A DNA stretch of 51,019 nucleotides from Algoriphagus lutimaris (lineage in GTDB: Bacteria; Bacteroidota; Bacteroidia; Cytophagales; Cyclobacteriaceae). The position numbers and the translations under genes are program-made. The notes under the pieces are model-generated. The model saw nothing but the letters and a program-made list of their open reading frames with translations. It made no database searches and was not told the origin of the DNA. Of this stretch, positions 1 to 9,253 are shown one piece after another. The DNA lies in the NCBI RefSeq assembly GCF_017051705.1, contig NZ_JAFIDJ010000002.1, positions 1,134,035-1,185,053 on the forward strand. Reading direction: 5' to 3'. Within the stretch, counting starts at the first letter, position 1; the number at the start of each line of letters is the position of its first letter.

Positions 1-3000
1 GGTGTTCACAGCCACTTATACCATCACTCAGTCCGACATGGACGCGGGTCAGGTGGACAACACTGCTACAGCGACAGGCAATGATCCTGACGATGTGGAA
101 GTGAGCGATACAGACAGTGAGACGATCACCGCAATCACTGATGCAAGAATAGCTATCATCAAAACGGCATCTGTTGATTCTGAGGATGATTGCTACGATA
201 CAGGTGATTTGATTACCTATACATTCACTGTCATTAATACAGGAAATGTAACCTTGAATAATGTTGAAGTGAATGAATTCCACTTCACTGGTACAGGTAC
301 TTTGTCAGCTATTACTTTCATAAACAGTAGCTTGAATAGTGCAGAGGGCACCCTATTACCAAATGAATCTGCGATTTATACTGCGACTTATGAGATTACA
401 TTGGATGATACCAATATCCGATACATCAATAATCAAGCAGAAGCAACTGCAGTATTTGAGGAAACTACAGTAGATGATCTATCTGGTGATTCTATTGATA
501 CTGATAACGAGACACAGGTTGATCTTTGTCATAACCCAGCCCTTTCCATTGAAAAATCAATAATTGCGGGTGATCCTTATAGTGTGGTTGGTGATGTTGT
601 AGAGTATCAATTCATCGTAACAAATACTGGAAATGTGACCTTAGATGGACCATTCACAGTAGTAGATGATAAAGTACCTGGTATCCCAGCAGCAGCAGAG
701 AATACGTTGGCGCCTAATGAGTCTTTGACTTTGACTGCTGCTTATACCATTTCTCAAGCTGATCTAACAAATGGTTCGGTTACCAATATTGCTTCGGCCA
801 TTGGATACCTCAATGAGACAGAAGTGATGTCAGACCCTGATCAGGCTACAGCTGAGGCGAGGTTTAATGATATCATTGCGATAGATGATAACGCTGGTAC
901 ATACACCATTTCTGGAGGAGTAGCATCTATCAATGCATTTGACAATGACTCTTATATAGGAGGTGCTGCAAATACAGGAAATGTTGTTCTTACTACGGTA
1001 ATTCCAGATCCTTCAGGAATATTGACAGTAGATGAAAATGGGGTCATCACTATTGCAGCAAATGCGGCTGCAGGTGATTATGAATTGACTTATAGAATTA
1101 CAGAAATCGGTAATGCAGACAATTACGATGAAGCAGTAATTAGTGCTACTGTTGAACCTGTATTATTGATAGATGAAATAGAGTCTTATTGTGAATTGGA
1201 TGCTCCATATTTAAGATGGTTGCTTGAGCCTGCCAACTTTAACTTGCAGGACCTTGCTCCAGGAAATCCAAATCCATTGACTATGATTTGGTATGATAGC
1301 AATGATCAAGAGATCATTAGATATGAGAATATTCCAATGGAAGGATACATGTTGTTCCCAGGAGCAGATACCTTGCCAGGTGGATATGGAAGCCAGTGGC
1401 CAGGATGGAGATTTGTGAACGGTATGTGGGAATCTGGAGACTTTAACTATGCTGCCGTAAGAGAACCAGGTGCGTATGTGAAATTCCAGTTGAATCCTGA
1501 AGTTAGCTCAGAAATAGCCTATCCAGGTACTACTTCAGATTGTAATCCAAATCCAAATCCTCCAATTGCAGTTGACGATGATATGACAGGAACTCCTGTG
1601 TCAAGCCAACTTGGATATTCAAACATTATCAATGTATTGGATAATGATATGTTGGGTGACTTGACAGGTCTAGATACTGATTTAGTAGATGTATTTGAGG
1701 TATCTCAGTCGAATCCTGGAGCTTTAATCCTGGATACTACGACAGGTCTAGTTAGTGTAAGTGCAGGTCTTGCTCCAGGTATTTATACACTAGAGTATAG
1801 AATATGTACTAATCCTAACCCAACTAATTGTGATACTGCAATTGTAACTGTCTTGGTTGTTCAGCCATCTGTTCAAATTGAGAAAACAGTTTTATCCAAT
1901 GACGATCAGGTCGGAGGGTTCATCACCTATAACATCAAAGTCATCAATGATGGAGATGTTGAGTTGAAAGATATTGAAGTGGTGGATGAGTTGACAGGAG
2001 ATGCTTGGACAGTTCCAACATTGGAACCAGGTACCTCTGCAAATTATGTAACTCAACTGGCGATTACTCAAGATATCATTGAGCAAGAATGTGTGACCAA
2101 TACTGCTACTGCTACTGTATACTTATCATCAGAGGTAGAAAGTATTGTGTTGGCTGAGGACTCTGATTCAGTGGCTGAATGTATGACCTTAACTCCAAGC
2201 ATCAATATCGAGAAGGTAGCTAATCCTTCTCAGGTAGAAGCTGCAGGTCAAGAGATAATCTATTCATTGACAGTAACCAATACCGGTAATGTGATTCTAT
2301 ATGATGTGATTATTTCGGATCCATTGACTAGTTTGAATTTGAATGTTGGCACCATTGCCCCAGGATTGTCTTCTACAATTAACACGCCTTATACTGTAAC
2401 CCAGGCAGATATGGATGCTGGTTCTATCTTGAACGTGGCGACAACTACTGGAACTACAATAAAAGATGAGGTGGTAGAAGATCAGGATGAGATAACAGTT
2501 GAGGTGGTTAGAATACCTAATATATCCTTGAACAAAACAGTGGATCTAGAATCTGTAGATAGGGAGGGAATTGTTCTAAACTATACTCTGGAAGTAACCA
2601 ACTCCGGTAATGTATCTTTATCAAGTGGTAATTTGGTCGATCCTAAGACTGGACTTTCCTTGTCAAATATTTCCTTGGCACCAGGAGAAATGAAGTCCTT
2701 CTCTACTTCCTATACTGTAACATTGGAAGACTTATTGAGCGGTGATCCAATCTTGAATGTTGCAACTGTTAATGCAGTGGATACTTTCTCTGGTACCACA
2801 GTTCAGGCACAAAATCAGGCGATAGTTAGTTTGAATCTGGAACCAGGAATCGAGATAGTGAAAACAGCTGATATTGAAGAGGCAACCTTCCCTGGTGAGG
2901 AAATAACTTATACATTAACTGTAACCAATACCGGTACAGCACCATTAGTAGATGTGCTAGTTTCTGATCCATTGACTGGATTTGAGGAGACCATCGGATT

Positions 3001-4135
3001 GTTATTGCCGAATGAGACTAAAGTCTTTACGACCACTTATTTGGTGACTTTGGATGATTTGACAAACAAAGAGCAAGTAAGTAATACAGCAACTGTGAAA
3101 GGTACAGCTCCAAATGGAACTGAGGTAGAGGCTATAGATTCAGTGGGTGTAGTAATGAACTTACCACCGCCACCGCCACCAGCTCCAGACCCTGAGATCA
3201 TTGCCAATGATGATGATTTTGGAACCTATTTCTTGAGCTATGGAGGTAGATTAGGAAACATCTTGGAAAACGATTTACTAGATGGTCAAAGACCTGATCC
3301 AGCAGATGTGGACTTCGAATTCACAGAATTGGATGGAGTAATCGGTTTGCTAATTGATGAAGATGGTGAATTGAGCTTGATACCAGGTGTGAATGAAGCC
3401 AGAGAATATAGATTGAAATACATCTTGAGAGAGGCTGGAAATCCAAGCAATAATGACGATGCTACGGTAGTCTTCAGATTACAAAACGATCAAGTGGATC
3501 TAAATGTGAGCAAGACTTCATTTGAAGCTGAGATCTTTGAAGGAGATGTATTCGATTACGAGATTGTGGTGACTAATGGAGATACTCCAGCATCCAATGT
3601 GATTGTAACTGATAATCTTCCAACTGGTGTGACTTACTTAAGAAATGAGGTAACGGAAAATAGTTCTGGTGCAACTGTCACTGATAATGTTTCAGGTACT
3701 GCAATTACATGGACGATTCCAGTACTAGCAGCAGATGCATCAGTAACCATTCGAGTGACGGTTAAAGCTGGAGCAGCAGGAACAATTACTAATACAGTGA
3801 TTGTAGGATCGGATGAAGATGATACTGACGAATCGAACAATCAGGATGATGATGTGAATACCATCTTGCCGTTCCACATTCCGAATGTGATCACTCCAAA
3901 CAACGATGGGGACAATGACACCTTTGTGATCCAAGGTCTAGACAAATTTGTCAGCAATGAAATCACTATCTTCAACAGATATGGTGACCATGTTCTCGAA
4001 CAGGAGAATTATAAAAACGACTGGAATGCTCCAGGGCAAGTGGCAGGAACTTACTTCTATGTGTTGACCACTGTAGATAGTAATAACAAAACGCACGAGT
4101 TCAAGGGCTGGATTCAGGTAATAAAAGAAAATTAA
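1..4135 (+). CDS. Giant DUF11-repeat adhesin, gliding-motility (T9SS type B) C-terminus; 5' partial
   Basis: The reading frame is open at the left edge, so the N-terminus and signal peptide lie outside. About 1377 residues are visible. They are mostly 100-115-residue DUF11-type beta-sandwich repeats, each with a core like YTFTVINTGNVTL and ending near VTNTATA. Cadherin-like modules (DDNAGTY...DYELTYRI) sit near residues 290-385, 515-625 and 1065-1160. A Trp-rich segment of another type lies at about 390-510. A run of prolines is near residue 1055. The last ~85 residues (VITPNNDGDNDTF, then IFNRYGDHV, then GTYFYVL) match the CHU_C gliding-motility C-terminal domain, which serves as a T9SS type B sorting signal. 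The inferred role is a secreted surface adhesin. It is followed 8 bp later by a PorP/SprF-like gene, the usual partner of such proteins. The family call is secure; the ligand is unknown. Confidence 0.9.
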   Translation, partial: VFTATYTITQSDMDAGQVDNTATATGNDPDDVEVSDTDSETITAITDARIAIIKTASVDSEDDCYDTGDLITYTFTVINTGNVTLNNVEVNEFHFTGTGTLSAITFINSSLNSAEGTLLPNESAIYTATYEITLDDTNIRYINNQAEATAVFEETTVDDLSGDSIDTDNETQVDLCHNPALSIEKSIIAGDPYSVVGDVVEYQFIVTNTGNVTLDGPFTVVDDKVPGIPAAAENTLAPNESLTLTAAYTISQADLTNGSVTNIASAIGYLNETEVMSDPDQATAEARFNDIIAIDDNAGTYTISGGVASINAFDNDSYIGGAANTGNVVLTTVIPDPSGILTVDENGVITIAANAAAGDYELTYRITEIGNADNYDEAVISATVEPVLLIDEIESYCELDAPYLRWLLEPANFNLQDLAPGNPNPLTMIWYDSNDQEIIRYENIPMEGYMLFPGADTLPGGYGSQWPGWRFVNGMWESGDFNYAAVREPGAYVKFQLNPEVSSEIAYPGTTSDCNPNPNPPIAVDDDMTGTPVSSQLGYSNIINVLDNDMLGDLTGLDTDLVDVFEVSQSNPGALILDTTTGLVSVSAGLAPGIYTLEYRICTNPNPTNCDTAIVTVLVVQPSVQIEKTVLSNDDQVGGFITYNIKVINDGDVELKDIEVVDELTGDAWTVPTLEPGTSANYVTQLAITQDIIEQECVTNTATATVYLSSEVESIVLAEDSDSVAECMTLTPSINIEKVANPSQVEAAGQEIIYSLTVTNTGNVILYDVIISDPLTSLNLNVGTIAPGLSSTINTPYTVTQADMDAGSILNVATTTGTTIKDEVVEDQDEITVEVVRIPNISLNKTVDLESVDREGIVLNYTLEVTNSGNVSLSSGNLVDPKTGLSLSNISLAPGEMKSFSTSYTVTLEDLLSGDPILNVATVNAVDTFSGTTVQAQNQAIVSLNLEPGIEIVKTADIEEATFPGEEITYTLTVTNTGTAPLVDVLVSDPLTGFEETIGLLLPNETKVFTTTYLVTLDDLTNKEQVSNTATVKGTAPNGTEVEAIDSVGVVMNLPPPPPPAPDPEIIANDDDFGTYFLSYGGRLGNILENDLLDGQRPDPADVDFEFTELDGVIGLLIDEDGELSLIPGVNEAREYRLKYILREAGNPSNNDDATVVFRLQNDQVDLNVSKTSFEAEIFEGDVFDYEIVVTNGDTPASNVIVTDNLPTGVTYLRNEVTENSSGATVTDNVSGTAITWTIPVLAADASVTIRVTVKAGAAGTITNTVIVGSDEDDTDESNNQDDDVNTILPFHIPNVITPNNDGDNDTFVIQGLDKFVSNEITIFNRYGDHVLEQENYKNDWNAPGQVAGTYFYVLTTVDSNNKTHEFKGWIQVIKEN

Positions 4136-4143
4136 GAAGCGAT

Positions 4144-5115
4144 ATGAGAACGACTTTTAGAATCATAGTAATGAGTGTTTTGTTATTCTCGGTATCCGGG
4201 ATAACAAAGGGCCAGCAGCTTCCCCAGTTCAGCCAGTATATTTTCAATGGGCTGCACATTAACCCGGGCTATGCGGGATACAAAGGGGAGCCTTATATCC
4301 AGAGCACGTACCGTAGCCAGTGGGTCAATTTTCCGGGAGCTCCGGAGACGTTCACGGTGACAGCGGATCTGTCGGCGAACGAGGGTAAGATGGGCTTTGG
4401 GGTTAGTTTTTTGAGCGACAACCTGGGACCTGCTCGTACCACTGGAGGTCTGTTGACGTATGCTTACCGTATCCAGACGGGCTCGAAGAGCTGGTTGGGT
4501 CTTGGTGTGAGCGCGGGCTTCAGCCAGTACTCGATAGACGGGGACATGCTTGATCCGAATGATTTTCCGGACAGTGAGATCCCTGGAGGCCGTGTGAACC
4601 TGATTAGTCCGAACTTGAACACGGGGCTGTTTTTCCATACGAACCGTTTTTATGCAGGTTTCAGTATGTACAACATGGTGGGCAAGAAGTCTCTGGAGCG
4701 GGAGGATGTTGCCTTGGCGTACCATGACTTCCACTACTACCTGACCGCAGGAGTGATGATTCCGTTTTCGGAGCAGGTACAGTTCAAGCCAAGCTTCCTG
4801 ATCAAGGAGGTGAAGGGAGCCCCAACGAATTATGACCTGAATGCGATGTTCCTCTTCTACGACCGAGTGTGGTTAGGCGGGAGCTATCGTAGCAACCTGA
4901 AGATCTGGAACGACAACCTGGCCGAGAACCTGAGCAACCGGAACGCGGTGGCTGCGATCATCGAGATCTTTGCCACGGACCGATTGCGTCTGGGCTATGC
5001 GTACGACCATAACCTGAACGTGCTGAGCGACTACAACAACAACTCTCATGAGCTGTCAGTAGGCTTCTATATGACCCCAAGAAAAGCAGTGATGAAAAAC
5101 CAAAGATGGTTCTGA
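4144..5115 (+). CDS. PorP/SprF-family type IX secretion membrane protein
   Basis: 323 residues, with an N-terminal signal peptide (about 1-24, cut near TKGQQ). The start of the mature part, QLPQFSQYIFNGLHINPGYAG, followed by YRSQWVNFPGAPET, is the hallmark of the PorP/SprF family. The rest alternates short beta strands typical of a 14-strand outer-membrane barrel and ends with a Phe (RWF). In gliding Bacteroidota, SprF is needed to export or attach the adhesin SprB, and such genes commonly sit directly downstream of a CHU_C-domain adhesin, as here. The next gene starts 2 bp after the stop, so the three genes are probably one transcript. Base composition from about 4190 on is visibly more GC-rich than that of the adhesin gene. 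Confidence 0.92.
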   Translation: MRTTFRIIVMSVLLFSVSGITKGQQLPQFSQYIFNGLHINPGYAGYKGEPYIQSTYRSQWVNFPGAPETFTVTADLSANEGKMGFGVSFLSDNLGPARTTGGLLTYAYRIQTGSKSWLGLGVSAGFSQYSIDGDMLDPNDFPDSEIPGGRVNLISPNLNTGLFFHTNRFYAGFSMYNMVGKKSLEREDVALAYHDFHYYLTAGVMIPFSEQVQFKPSFLIKEVKGAPTNYDLNAMFLFYDRVWLGGSYRSNLKIWNDNLAENLSNRNAVAAIIEIFATDRLRLGYAYDHNLNVLSDYNNNSHELSVGFYMTPRKAVMKNQRWF

Positions 5116-5117
5116 TT

Positions 5118-7526
5118 ATGAAAAAGACATTGACGATATTGAGTATTGCCTCGGCAATGATATTTGGCACGATAGGGACCACGGAGGCACAAAAGCGGAA
5201 GGTTCGGTATGCCGATGAGCAGATGGAGCTGATGAACTTCCAGCATGCAGTAGAAGTGTACCAAGAAGCGTACGCGAAGAAGCCGAATTACGAGACGGCG
5301 AAGAAGACCGCGCAGGCCTATGAGGTGCTGCGTGACTATGACAACACTTTTGACTGGTGGAAGACGACGGTAGGTGAATACGAGGAGGCGACACCGGGGG
5401 ATTACTTGCAACTGTTGCGCTATGCGCAGCTGACCGACCGGATGGCCGAGGCACGTGCGGTACTGGAATCGAAGGGCGTAGGAGCCGACAGCATCCAGGT
5501 TGCGGCCCTGCTGAAGCTTCAGGGGAAACGGAAGGTGAAGGTGGAAGGCGTGGAAGGTCTGAACAGTTCGGGCTCTGACTTCACGTTGGCTAAGGACAAG
5601 AACGGGAACAGGTACTTCACCTCCGACCGTGGGGGGACGTACCCGAGCAAGATGTCGGGTATTCGTATCGACGGGAGGAACAAGATCTTCAGTGAGGAGA
5701 AACAGGACTATACGGACCGGGAGTACTTCAGTGTGTACAGACAGGACGGGGACGGGAACGTGAGCGAAGTGGTATCGAACGTTCCTGACACCTATAATTT
5801 TTCGGATCCGAGCTACGCAAAGGAACAGGGACTGCTGTTCTATTCGGTGACCCGCGGGATCACCAAGGTGAGGAAGAACCGTGAGATTGTGGTACAGCCT
5901 GAGATCTACTATAGCAAGGTGAACGAGGACGGTACGCTGGAAGGGTTTACCCCGGTACCGTTCAACGACTCGATCGGCTATGCGGTGATGAATCCGTATG
6001 TGGACGAGGAGGCAAAGAGGCTGTATTTTACCTCAGACATGCCCGGAGGACTGGGCGGCACGGACCTGTATTATTCGGAATACGATGAAGATATGAACTT
6101 CGGGACACCGGTGAACCTGGGAGCGACGGTGAACACACCGGGCAACGAGTCACATGCGTTCCGTAACGGGGATAAATTTTACTTCAGTTCTACGGGCCAC
6201 CGAGGGCTTGGCGGCATGGACATCTTCATGGCGGACTACAGTGCTACGGGGATCACGAACGTGGAGAACATGGGCTCCCCTGTGAACTCGATGGCCGATG
6301 ACTTCGGCTACCGGGAAGTGGAGCAGGAAGAAGGCAGACCGGAGGTCTACCTATCCTCGAACCGAAAGGGAGGTATGGGACTGGATGACATCTACAGTGT
6401 AGAAGAGGTCTACAAGCAGTTTGTGGCGCGTGTGATCGACTGCGAGGGAGTGGTGATCAGCGACAGCTACCTGGCGACGCTTCGGGACAAGACCCATAAC
6501 GGGAACGTACAGACGACCCGTAACGGCACAGGGGAACTGACTGCCGAACTGGAGCCGGACAGCGACTTTGGAATTAAGATCAGCAAGCCGGGCTACTTCA
6601 GCATCACCGACGAGGAGATCACTACCAAAGGCTTTGATGGGGACACGCTGAAGCGTGAATACCAGCTGATCCCTATCCCATACCAGTTGCCGGTATACGT
6701 GGACATCGTGTACTACGACCTGGACAGGTATGTGATCCGTGAGGATGCCAAGCCGGTGCTGGACAAGCTGGCCGAGTTGATGGGCCGCTATCCGTTCCTA
6801 GACCTGTTGGTGGGAAGCCACACGGATTCCAGGGCGAGTGAGGAATACAACATCAAGCTGTCGAACAGCAGGGCGACTGCGGTGACCGAATACATGGCAC
6901 AGTACGAGATCCCTGCCGAGCGGATCCGTCTGGAATGGTTCGGGGAGCAGGAGCTGATCAACGACTGTGGGGACGGTGTTCCGTGTCCGGAGTCTGCCCA
7001 CCAGCTGAACCGTAGATCGGAACTGGTACTAGAGGCGTTCCCTGACCCGAGCAAGCAATATGAGATGCCTGAGGAGCTGAAGGGCAAGGACTTCTGTGAT
7101 CCGGAGGACCTGTTTAGCCAAATACAGGATGAGATTGCCCAGATCCCGACGATCTATTTTGACTTTGACAAGAGCATGCTTAGAAACGTGCACAAGAAGG
7201 AGCTGGAGCGTACGGCGATCATGCTGAAGCGCATGCCGAACCTGATGCTGTACATCGAGGGCCATACCGACCAGCGGGGAGACGATGCCTACAACCAGAA
7301 GCTGTCTGAAAGAAGGGCGGATGCGGTGAAGGCTTACCTGACCAACAGAGGGATCGAGGAGAACCGGATGGAAGAGGCCTGGTTCGGGGAGACACGTCCG
7401 GTGCAGGATTGCAGTGACGGAACCTGTACCCCTGCGATGCACCAGCTGAACAGAAGGACGGAGCTGAGGATCGGCAAGTCCCAGTTCACCTACTCAGGTA
7501 GACAGAAAAAAGTGGATGTGCTGTAA
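5118..7526 (+). CDS. OmpA-family protein with PD40 propeller and two tandem OmpA domains (PorE-like)
   Basis: I chose the ATG at 5118 (MKKTLTILSIASAM, a clear signal peptide) rather than 5106, which would overlap the previous gene; this gives 802 residues. Order: TPR-like helices (~35-120), a PD40/WD40-like propeller (~147-427) with repeated YFTSD, YFSSTGHRGLGGMDIF and YLSSNRKGGMG signatures, a small beta-sandwich (~430-517), then two OmpA peptidoglycan-binding domains. The first (~520-645) has GSHTDSRAS and NRRSEL; the second (~672-790) has EGHTDQRGDDAYN and NRRTEL. The family (PorE and relatives) anchors T9SS or gliding parts to peptidoglycan in the periplasm. Most relatives have one OmpA domain, so the doubled domain is odd. 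The gene shares its GC-rich codon use with the PorP/SprF gene. It ends at a strong terminator. Confidence 0.9.
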   Translation: MKKTLTILSIASAMIFGTIGTTEAQKRKVRYADEQMELMNFQHAVEVYQEAYAKKPNYETAKKTAQAYEVLRDYDNTFDWWKTTVGEYEEATPGDYLQLLRYAQLTDRMAEARAVLESKGVGADSIQVAALLKLQGKRKVKVEGVEGLNSSGSDFTLAKDKNGNRYFTSDRGGTYPSKMSGIRIDGRNKIFSEEKQDYTDREYFSVYRQDGDGNVSEVVSNVPDTYNFSDPSYAKEQGLLFYSVTRGITKVRKNREIVVQPEIYYSKVNEDGTLEGFTPVPFNDSIGYAVMNPYVDEEAKRLYFTSDMPGGLGGTDLYYSEYDEDMNFGTPVNLGATVNTPGNESHAFRNGDKFYFSSTGHRGLGGMDIFMADYSATGITNVENMGSPVNSMADDFGYREVEQEEGRPEVYLSSNRKGGMGLDDIYSVEEVYKQFVARVIDCEGVVISDSYLATLRDKTHNGNVQTTRNGTGELTAELEPDSDFGIKISKPGYFSITDEEITTKGFDGDTLKREYQLIPIPYQLPVYVDIVYYDLDRYVIREDAKPVLDKLAELMGRYPFLDLLVGSHTDSRASEEYNIKLSNSRATAVTEYMAQYEIPAERIRLEWFGEQELINDCGDGVPCPESAHQLNRRSELVLEAFPDPSKQYEMPEELKGKDFCDPEDLFSQIQDEIAQIPTIYFDFDKSMLRNVHKKELERTAIMLKRMPNLMLYIEGHTDQRGDDAYNQKLSERRADAVKAYLTNRGIEENRMEEAWFGETRPVQDCSDGTCTPAMHQLNRRTELRIGKSQFTYSGRQKKVDVL

Positions 7527-7542
7527 GCATAAGCAATACGCC

Positions 7543-7582
7543 AAAAAAAAATGGGTTCCTGCTAGCAGGAACCCATTTTTTA
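7543..7582. terminator. Bidirectional intrinsic terminator between OmpA-family gene and M23 gene
   Basis: A perfect inverted repeat (ATGGGTTCCTGC / GCAGGAACCCAT) around a TA centre, flanked by an A run on the left and a T run on the right. It can end transcription from both converging genes. Confidence 0.9.
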
Positions 7583-7599
7583 TAAGAAGAAATTTATGA

Positions 7600-8925
7600 T
7601 CAGTCTGTTTTGGCTTTTAAAGTAGTCTGATTTGGGTTTCCCTCAACTCCAGCTACTAATTTTGGTGTTTCTCCAGGGTAAGTAATATTGGCCAATACTT
7701 TCAACGCTTCGAATTTTGTGGATTCAAAAGCTGCTTTATTTGCAGCTAATATTGGTTCGGAAGGAGGTATTTTTTCTTTTAACCAATCTTCCTGCTTTCC
7801 ATTTTTCCAAAATCTAAAGCATAAATGTGGACCTGTAGCAAGTCCCGTACTTCCTACGTATCCAATTACCTGACCTTGTTTAATTACCGAACCTGGTTTT
7901 ACGCCTTTGGCAATCTTAGACATATGAAGGTATTGGGTAGTATAGGTGCCGTTATGCTTGATCTTTACATAATTTCCATTGGCAGAAGTATAGGTAGCAT
8001 GGGTTACTACGCCATCTCCTACAGAACGAATTTCAGTCCCCCTGCTTGCTGCATAATCCGTTCCTAAATGTGCTTTATATCTTTTTTGTACAGGATGGAA
8101 TCTTCTCAGATTATATCGAGAACTTATTCTAGTGTATTTTACCGGATCTCGGAGGAAGGCTTTCTTCAAGCTGTTTCCCTCCTGATCAAAGAAATTCATT
8201 TCCCCATTTTGCTCAAAAGGAATCGCGTGGTAAGGCTCACCTCTGTGCTCCATATATGCCAATTTGATTTCACCAGCTCCAATTACATTTCCATCAATCA
8301 TTTTGACATCAAAAACCACTTTGAATTTGTCTCCAGGTTGAAGTGCTCCAAAATCTACCGACCAGCCATATAAATCTGCAAATTGATCGACGATGTCGTA
8401 GCTAACCTCCTGCTTCAACATTTCCACAGCCAAATTACTTCTATCTTCTATTACGCCGGCTACTTCTTTTTCAACAAATTCCACTGGCTTCTCTGCCTTA
8501 TAAATATCTACTGAATCCAAGTTAAATACCACGTATTCAGCAGGGTTGGGCTCATAGATGAAAAATTGAGCTTGGGCAGAATCGGAGGGAGTTATTACAG
8601 TAAATTTTTTGTTGGTAGCAATTCCTCTAACATCGAAGACCTCTTTTGACTTTTTGGCAATCTCATCGATGATTTGATAAGGAACATTAAAGGGAGCCAA
8701 AATGGTGGCCAATGTCTGATTTTTACTGACAGTTCCTTCCACGATATTAAGACCTGTTACATTGATACCATACAAATAGACCTCATTAGAGACCTCTTCC
8801 ACAGGAACCTCTTCTGTAGGTTCTTGTTTGGTATTGGATTCAGGTGAATTACCATACTGCTGGAAAATAGCTGCTGCACCAAATGTTAAGACCACGGATG
8901 CGACAACGATCCATCTTTTGTTCAT
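7600..8925 (-). CDS. M23-family peptidoglycan endopeptidase, membrane-anchored
   Basis: 441 residues. An N-terminal hydrophobic segment (about 5-21) is a signal anchor, followed by an acidic linker. The middle is a LysM/OapA-like and beta-domain region, as in MepM-type enzymes. The M23 domain (about 285-385) has HLGTDYAA (zinc ligands His and Asp), TQYLHMS and GPHLCFRF. The usual last motif is HxH; here the second His is Cys. From memory this HxC form is common in Bacteroidota members with the RFWKNGKQ tail, and Cys could still bind zinc. The likely role is cutting peptide crosslinks during wall growth. It is divergent from aspS and has its own transcription unit, ending at the shared terminator. 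Confidence 0.88.
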   Translation of the reverse strand: MNKRWIVVASVVLTFGAAAIFQQYGNSPESNTKQEPTEEVPVEEVSNEVYLYGINVTGLNIVEGTVSKNQTLATILAPFNVPYQIIDEIAKKSKEVFDVRGIATNKKFTVITPSDSAQAQFFIYEPNPAEYVVFNLDSVDIYKAEKPVEFVEKEVAGVIEDRSNLAVEMLKQEVSYDIVDQFADLYGWSVDFGALQPGDKFKVVFDVKMIDGNVIGAGEIKLAYMEHRGEPYHAIPFEQNGEMNFFDQEGNSLKKAFLRDPVKYTRISSRYNLRRFHPVQKRYKAHLGTDYAASRGTEIRSVGDGVVTHATYTSANGNYVKIKHNGTYTTQYLHMSKIAKGVKPGSVIKQGQVIGYVGSTGLATGPHLCFRFWKNGKQEDWLKEKIPPSEPILAANKAAFESTKFEALKVLANITYPGETPKLVAGVEGNPNQTTLKAKTD

Positions 8926-9253
8926 TTAATTTGAAAGCTTATGGGATGATTGAATAACCTTAAAGCAAGGAAAAAAGAGACTTTATTCCAAGTTTTGAGG
9001 GAACTTCTGTAAGTTAAAACAAATCCAACTTTAATGCCAACGCTTAGAGGAGTTGAAAAATTTTATCAAGAAATCTGAAAGTTTTTTGGAAGGAATGGAA
9101 AAAACGCTCTTCTCAATTAAGGATAATTTAATGATTATTGTGTTTTGAAGTAAAATCTACAAAGTTTTATTCAATATGGTAAGGAATCTTAAAAAGAGGG
9201 TGGTGTTCTAGAACTCAATTCTTTATCTTTGACCTCCCAAAAAAACTAATATC
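8926..9253. promoter_or_regulatory. Divergent intergenic region between M23 gene and aspS
   Basis: 328 bp, AT-rich, no convincing ORF or RNA gene. It must hold promoters for both divergent genes. On the plus strand, TATCTTTG at 9224-9231 fits the Bacteroidota -7 element TAnnTTTG, 22 bp before the aspS ATG. No clean -33 TTTG was found at the expected spacing. I saw nothing else structured. Confidence 0.5.

Noticed and set aside
4183-4734. Long ORF (183 codons) on the minus strand inside the PorP/SprF gene
   Set aside because: It lies antisense to a clear family member, is rich in Arg/His/Val from reversed codons, and has no recognisable domain; an effect of the GC-rich codon use.
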